A stretch of 9,307 nucleotides of DNA, from assembly GCA_943908405.1 (NCBI GenBank), contig CALTTE010000072.1, forward strand, positions 1-9,307, read 5' to 3'. Both the position numbers and the translations under genes were made by a program. The notes under the pieces are model-generated. The model did not search any database, was not told where the DNA came from, and was given only the letters and a program-made list of their open reading frames with translations. This DNA comes from an uncultured Moraxella sp. GTDB taxonomy: Bacteria; Pseudomonadota; Gammaproteobacteria; Pseudomonadales; Moraxellaceae. Below, in pieces: positions 5,592-9,307 of the stretch (position 1 is its first letter; each line of letters opens with the position of its first letter).

Positions 5592-5615
5592 ATTGCTGGC
5601 TTTATTGCTGGCTAT
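5592..5615. repeat. 12-bp duplication across the sitA stop codon
   Basis: ATTGCTGGCTTT (5592-5603) and ATTGCTGGCTAT (5604-5615) are adjacent and differ at one base. On the - strand they cover the last codons of sitA (Asn-Ser-Gln-Gln), its TAA (5604-5602) and the first bases of the sitA-sitB gap. It looks like a recent small tandem duplication with no evident function. Confidence 0.6.
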
Positions 5616-6582
5616 TTTTGGCATCATCAAATCCTTTAACAATGGTAGATACAGTGGTATTTAACAAATCAATATAAGTTGGCACCGCCCCACCTGCCTC
5701 TGACAATGAATCCACATACAACACACCGCCATAATGAGCCCCTGTTTCTTTGGCAACTTGACGGGCGGGCTTGTCGGATATGGTGCTTTCACTAAACACC
5801 ACAGGGATATTGTTGGCCTTGACGGTGTCAATCAGCTGCTTGACTTGCTTGGGTGAGCCTTGCTGTTCGGCATTGATGGGCCACAAATAAGCTTCTTTTA
5901 AATGATAGTCTTTTGCCAAATAACTAAACGCCCCCTCGCTGGTTACCAACCAACGTTTATCATCAGGTATGGCATCAAGCTTGGCACGCAAAGGGGCATC
6001 CATTGCTTTGATTTTATCGGCATAATCTTTGGCATTTTTTTGATACGTTTCGGCATTTTTGGGGTCGTTTTTTACAAAAGCATTTTTGATATTATCAATA
6101 TAAATCAACGCATTGGTAGGCGACATCCAAGCGTGCGGATTAGGCAAATCCTTATATGAGCCTTCGGTAATATTGATTGGGGTGATACCTTCAGTAACTA
6201 CCGCCACAGGTACATCTTTGGCATTGGTATAAAATTTATCAAACCAGCGTTCCAAATTTAGCCCATTATACAGCACCAAATCAGCGGTTTGAATCTTGGT
6301 GATGTCCTGTGGGGTTGGCTCATAATCGTGAATCTCTGCCCCGGCTTTGGTGATAGAATCCACTAAAGCTGCATCGCCTGCTACATTTTGTGCCATATCA
6401 GCAATAATGGTAAAGGTTGTAACCACGTGCATTTTGTCATCGTTGTTATTAGCAGCTTGGGTAGTGGACTGGTTGGCAACTTGGGTTGTTTGGCTGTTGT
6501 CAGGCTTTGAGCACCCAGACAAAGCCAGGGCAAACCCCACACACACTAACAGTGATTTGATTGACGATTGAATGGTACGCAT
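5602..6582 (-). CDS. sitA: Divalent metal (Mn/Fe) ABC importer, substrate-binding lipoprotein SitA/YfeA-like
   Basis: SitA is the metal-capturing component of the importer, a cluster A-I (family 9) solute-binding lipoprotein. A basic, hydrophobic signal peptide ends in the lipobox LSGC, with Cys24 as the lipidation site, followed by an Asn/Gln/Thr-rich linker to about residue 50. The four expected metal ligands are visible: His85 (AEIHDYEPTPQD), His150 (NPHAWMSP), Glu216 (TSEGAF) and Asp291 (YVDSLS). The His-His-Glu-Asp set is known from Mn/Fe binders such as YfeA and SitA, whereas zinc binders of the ZnuA type usually have three His and a His-rich loop, absent here. The 326-aa length is normal. 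ATG 6582 has AGGAG eight bases upstream. In Moraxella catarrhalis the related system is called AfeABCD, from memory. Two Fur-like palindromes overlap its promoter. Confidence 0.93.
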   Translation of the reverse strand: MRTIQSSIKSLLVCVGFALALSGCSKPDNSQTTQVANQSTTQAANNNDDKMHVVTTFTIIADMAQNVAGDAALVDSITKAGAEIHDYEPTPQDITKIQTADLVLYNGLNLERWFDKFYTNAKDVPVAVVTEGITPINITEGSYKDLPNPHAWMSPTNALIYIDNIKNAFVKNDPKNAETYQKNAKDYADKIKAMDAPLRAKLDAIPDDKRWLVTSEGAFSYLAKDYHLKEAYLWPINAEQQGSPKQVKQLIDTVKANNIPVVFSESTISDKPARQVAKETGAHYGGVLYVDSLSEAGGAVPTYIDLLNTTVSTIVKGFDDAKNSQQ

Positions 6583-6602
6583 AACACACTCCTATTTATT
6601 TA

Positions 6603-6624
6603 AATGATAATGACAATCATTATA
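6603..6624. promoter_or_regulatory. Fur-box-like operator 1
   Basis: GATAATGACAATCATTATA (6606-6624) matches the 19-bp Fur consensus at 17 positions, by hand comparison with GATAATGATAATCATTATC. It extends to a palindrome AATGAT...ATCATT at 6603-6621. It lies just downstream of the sitA -10, where a bound repressor would block transcription. Confidence 0.75.
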
Positions 6625-6626
6625 TT

Positions 6627-6643
6627 ATGATAACAATTATCAT
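6627..6643. promoter_or_regulatory. Fur-box-like operator 2
   Basis: ATGATAACAATTATCAT is a perfect inverted repeat with 7-bp arms and the GATAA/TTATC core of Fur-type sites. It overlaps the -10 hexamer of the sitA promoter and abuts operator 1, suggesting two dimers on adjacent sites. An MntR-type Mn sensor binding here instead is possible. Confidence 0.65.
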
Positions 6644-6655
6644 TTATAAAGTCAA
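6627..6655 (-). promoter_or_regulatory. sitABCD promoter
   Basis: On the - strand TTGACT (6655-6650) and TATCAT (6632-6627) are separated by 17 bases. The -35 is a near-perfect consensus. Transcription would begin near 6620, inside operator 1, about 38 bases before the sitA start codon. Confidence 0.6.
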
Positions 6656-7051
6656 ATTAAACGGCCATCAATCATCACCGAAACGTCTTGCCATCATACA
6701 CAATTTACCAAACAAACTCAATAACCACACCCAAAGTAATGATTTTATTTTATCAATCATTGCTTTGATTTTTTATTATCATTTGGCTTGCTTTTTTGTC
6801 CAGTTTTTGCTCAATACTTGTTAGGTTATCTTATTTAAAAATACTATGACACAACCATAAATACACAATCATAAACACACAACCATAAATTTTTCTAAAA
6901 ACCAAAAGCCCAACGTTTGCTTTTTTTAAATATCAACCAAATCCAGCATTGATTTGATGGTTAAAGCCAATATTAAACCAATGTTAAGCGAGTTTTAAGT
7001 TGCCAAGATAAGCCCAACGAGCAAATTATCGCTTTTATCCGCCAAACTTGT
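6656..7051. other. Gene-free AT-rich region between sitA and thrS
   Basis: No credible coding frame is visible; the one open stretch on + (6627-6824) begins inside the Fur boxes and has no family-like sequence. The region holds an inverted repeat AATGATT/AATCATT (6738-6744 and 6755-6761, 10-base loop), a triple 14-bp tandem repeat (6849-6890), and an imperfect hairpin near 6935-6963 around ACCAAATC and GATTTGATGGT. No tRNA or known small RNA is recognised. Confidence 0.6.
6849..6890. repeat. 14-bp tandem repeat, three copies
   Basis: ACACAACCATAAAT at 6849-6862, ACACAATCATAAAC at 6863-6876 and ACACAACCATAAAT at 6877-6890. Units 1 and 3 are identical; unit 2 differs at two positions. The array is directly head to tail, lies in non-coding DNA about 200 bp upstream of thrS and about 195 bp from the sitA promoter, and resembles a multi-site protein-binding array. 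Confidence 0.85.
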
Positions 7052-7073
7052 TATAATTTATTTTTCTTATAAT
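7052..7073 (+). promoter_or_regulatory. Candidate -10 elements of the thrS promoter
   Basis: Two TATAAT hexamers lie at 7052-7057 and 7068-7073, shortly before the thrS ATG at 7091. Neither has a good -35 at 16-18 bases. The first is the better candidate, giving a leader of about 25-30 bases containing AAAGGG as ribosome binding site (about 7078-7083). Confidence 0.45.
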
Positions 7074-7090
7074 AATTAAAGGGCAATCTT

Positions 7091-9022
7091 ATGGTCGCAA
7101 TTACCCTACCTGACGGCAGTATCAAACAATTTGACGGCTCAACCACCGTTATGCAAGTCGCTCAAAGTATCGGTGCAGGGCTTGCCAAAGCCACCATTGC
7201 AGGACGAGTCAATGGCAAATTACAAGATGCCAGCGACCCCATTACAGACAATGCCACGGTAGAAATCATCACCGCCAAAGACGATGCAGGGCTTGAAATT
7301 ATCCGCCACAGCACCGCCCACTTGCTTGGACACGCGGTCAAACAGCTATACCCTGATGTTAAAATGGTCATCGGTCCTGTCATTGAAGACGGCTTTTATT
7401 ACGACATCTACAGCCCACGTCCTTTTACCCCTGAGGATATGGAAAAAATAGAACAGCGAATGACACAGCTTATCAATCAAGACTATGACGTTATCAAAAA
7501 AATGACCCCACGAGATGAGGTGATAAAAACCTTTCAAAATCGTGATGAAACCTACAAATTACGCCTTATTGACGATATGCCTGATGAAACGCATATAGGG
7601 CTTTATCATCATCAAGAATACATTGATATGTGCCGTGGACCGCACGTCCCCAATACTCGTTTTCTAAAAGCATTTAAACTCACCAAAATCAGCGGAGCTT
7701 ATTGGCGAGGCGATGCCAAAAACGAACAACTACAACGCATTTATGGCACAGCATGGGCAGACAAAAAACAACTCAAAGCCTACTTAACTCGTCTAGAAGA
7801 AGCCGAAAAACGAGACCACCGCAAAATCGGCAAACAGCTTGGCTTATTCCACCTACAAGAACAAGCCCCTGGTATGGTATTTTGGCACCCCAATGGCTGG
7901 ACAATATATCAAGTGCTTGAGCAATATATGCGTAAAATCCAACAAGACAACGGCTATCAAGAAATCAAAACCCCGCAAATTGTTGACAGAAGTTTGTGGG
8001 AAAAGTCAGGGCATTGGCAAAACTATGCCGAAAATATGTTCACCACCGCCAGCGAAAGCCGTGATTATGCCGTTAAGCCAATGAATTGCCCTTGCCACGT
8101 GCAAGTCTTTAATCAAGGACTCAAATCCTACCGTGATTTGCCCTTACGCTTGGCAGAATTTGGCTCGTGCCACAGAAATGAGCCGTCTGGGGCATTACAC
8201 GGCATTATGCGTGTGCGTGGCTTTACTCAAGATGATGCCCATATTTTTTGCACCAACGACCAAATCAAACAAGAAGCCCACGACTTTATCAAACTAACCT
8301 TAGACGTATACAAAGACTTTGGCTTTGATGAGGTGCAAATGAAACTCTCCACTCGCCCTGAAAAACGAGTTGGAGCAGATGAATTGTGGGACGATGCCGA
8401 AAACGCCCTTGCCGAAGCATTAGACCACGCAGGGTTGCAATGGCAACTACAAGAAGGCGAAGGGGCGTTTTATGGCCCCAAAATTGAATTTAGCTTGCGT
8501 GATAGCATTGGGCGAGTTTGGCAATGTGGCACGCTCCAGCTGGATTTTAACCTACCTGAACGCTTAGATGCCGAATTTGTCAATGAACAAGGCGACAAAG
8601 AACGTCCCGTCATGCTCCACCGTGCCATTTTGGGGTCGTTTGAACGCTTTATTGGCATTTTAATAGAAAACTACGCTGGATTAATGCCGCCATGGCTCGC
8701 CCCACATCAAGCAGTGGTGATGAACATCACCGACAAACAAGCAGCAGCGGTAGAAGAGGTTGTTGCCCAACTAAAATCGGCAGGCTATCGTGCTTTTGCT
8801 GACCTACGCAACGAAAAAATCGGCTTTAAAATCCGTGAACACACCTTGCAACGTGTGCCATTTATGCTGGTAATGGGCGACAAAGAAGTAGAAAGCGGCA
8901 CGGTCAATGTCAGAACCCGTGAAGGCGACAATTTAGGCAGTATGGCGATTGATGACTTTAAAGGGCTGTTACAAAACGCCATTGCTCAAAAAGGACGACA
9001 AAAAACAACGCTCAACGAATAA
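7091..9022 (+). CDS. thrS: Threonyl-tRNA synthetase
   Basis: ThrRS charges tRNA-Thr with threonine in the cytoplasm and clears mischarged Ser-tRNA-Thr. The 643 residues are full length. Domains in order: N-terminal TGS domain (about 1-62), editing domain with HSTAH (73-77) and CRGPH (181-185), then the class II catalytic core with MNCPCH (331-336), motif 2 in CHRNEPSGALHG (360-371), DDAH (381-384) and motif 3 GSFERFIG (515-522), and the anticodon-binding domain (about 537-632). Zinc ligands Cys333, His384 and His510 and the editing His73/His77 and Cys181/His185 are all present. The start ATG 7091 gives the family-typical MVAITLPDGS. The gene is usually followed by infC-rpmI-rplT, but here a terminator and gene-free sequence follow, so infC would need its own promoter. 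An autoregulatory tRNA-like leader as in E. coli is not evident. Confidence 0.98.
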   Translation: MVAITLPDGSIKQFDGSTTVMQVAQSIGAGLAKATIAGRVNGKLQDASDPITDNATVEIITAKDDAGLEIIRHSTAHLLGHAVKQLYPDVKMVIGPVIEDGFYYDIYSPRPFTPEDMEKIEQRMTQLINQDYDVIKKMTPRDEVIKTFQNRDETYKLRLIDDMPDETHIGLYHHQEYIDMCRGPHVPNTRFLKAFKLTKISGAYWRGDAKNEQLQRIYGTAWADKKQLKAYLTRLEEAEKRDHRKIGKQLGLFHLQEQAPGMVFWHPNGWTIYQVLEQYMRKIQQDNGYQEIKTPQIVDRSLWEKSGHWQNYAENMFTTASESRDYAVKPMNCPCHVQVFNQGLKSYRDLPLRLAEFGSCHRNEPSGALHGIMRVRGFTQDDAHIFCTNDQIKQEAHDFIKLTLDVYKDFGFDEVQMKLSTRPEKRVGADELWDDAENALAEALDHAGLQWQLQEGEGAFYGPKIEFSLRDSIGRVWQCGTLQLDFNLPERLDAEFVNEQGDKERPVMLHRAILGSFERFIGILIENYAGLMPPWLAPHQAVVMNITDKQAAAVEEVVAQLKSAGYRAFADLRNEKIGFKIREHTLQRVPFMLVMGDKEVESGTVNVRTREGDNLGSMAIDDFKGLLQNAIAQKGRQKTTLNE

Positions 9023-9053
9023 AAACTGTCAATAAAAACAACCAATAAAAATT

Positions 9054-9098
9054 AAAACCACCAATTAGCGTTAATTTAAATGGCTTTTTGGTGGTTTT
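9054..9098 (+). terminator. Terminator after thrS
   Basis: AAAACCACCAA (9054-9064) pairs with TTGGTGGTTTT (9088-9098) over 11 bp. After a TT/TT internal mismatch, AGC (9067-9069) pairs with GCT (9083-9085), leaving a 13-base loop. The descending arm ends in TTTTATT. It begins 32 bp after the thrS stop and could work in both directions because the arms start and end with A and T runs. Confidence 0.7.
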
Positions 9099-9307
9099 AT
9101 TGCTAACCTTTTTTTAACAAATTTATGTTAAATTACTCACACTTCATACCGCTTGGTTTGCATTTATTCTCTTTACTTTATCCTATTTATTCTATTTGAT
9201 AAATAGTCATACATAAGCTTGCCGCTCTCGTTTCGCCAACCCACTTAAAACACCAATCACTCAAACGCTATTAATATCTCACTTGGTTTTGCCCCAAGCA
9301 CACGGCA
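9099..9307. other. Gene-free tail downstream of thrS
   Basis: No coding frame, tRNA or recognisable infC start is seen to the window edge. A weak promoter candidate on + is TTGCTA (9100-9105) with 18 bases to TATGTT (9124-9129), the same -35 and spacer as the upp promoter; it could serve infC beyond the window. A 5-bp hairpin CTTGG/CCAAG lies at 9282-9298. Confidence 0.4.

Noticed and set aside
6627..6824. 65-aa ORF on + in the sitA-thrS gap
   Set aside because: It starts inside the Fur-like operators, has no ribosome binding site and reads as random AT-rich sequence.
9282..9298. Hairpin CTTGG/CCAAG near the window end as a riboswitch or ribosomal-protein leader
   Set aside because: A 5-bp stem alone is not enough, and the gene it might control is outside the window.
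1..9307. CRISPR array, insertion sequence, prophage, tRNA or rRNA
   Set aside because: No spaced identical repeats, transposase or inverted ends, phage genes, or tRNA-like cloverleaf sequence were seen on either strand.

Overview
The window most likely comes from a Moraxellaceae chromosome, probably Moraxella. The reasons are the moderately AT-rich composition, the protein flavour of ThrS and Upp, and a Fur-box-controlled SitABCD/AfeABCD-type metal importer. The genus call is inference from memory of protein families, not from a database search.

Layout, left to right. (1) 1-540 is a genomic scar. It holds the last 35 codons of a cation diffusion facilitator (CDF) transporter on +, then the first ~16 codons of a prpF-like gene on + with a good ribosome binding site, fused at about 179-183 to the 5' third of an Eco57I-type restriction/methylase gene on -. 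(2) 540-1226 (-) is a small methyltransferase-like subunit of the same restriction-modification locus. Its upstream region (1227-1465) looks like an attenuator: promoter, 11-codon leader ORF made largely of an 8-bp tandem repeat, a weak hairpin, and a strong intrinsic terminator just before the gene. (3) 1466-1834 (-) is an unrecognised 122-aa protein. (4) 1921-2550 (+) is upp, uracil phosphoribosyltransferase, with a clear promoter. (5) 2637-6582 (-) is a four-gene operon for an ABC importer of manganese/ferrous-type divalent metal, in transcription order sitA (lipoprotein), sitB (ATPase with an unusual tail), sitC and sitD (permeases). Two Fur-box-like palindromes overlap its promoter. (6) 6583-7090 is a 508-bp divergent intergenic region carrying three 14-bp tandem repeats. 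(7) 7091-9022 (+) is a complete thrS, followed by a long-stem terminator and a gene-free tail where infC would be expected further on.

How the genes work together. SitA captures the metal at the outer face of the inner membrane, SitC and SitD form the channel, and SitB powers it; iron-loaded Fur would shut the operon off. Upp and ThrS are independent housekeeping genes. The restriction-modification locus is very probably inactive, because its large subunit has lost everything after about residue 120.

Most worth a second look are the prpF/methylase deletion junction, and the leader of the methylase gene. In that leader, one extra 8-bp repeat unit would convert an 11-codon ORF into a 62-codon ORF that reads through the terminator and stops on top of the methylase start codon.
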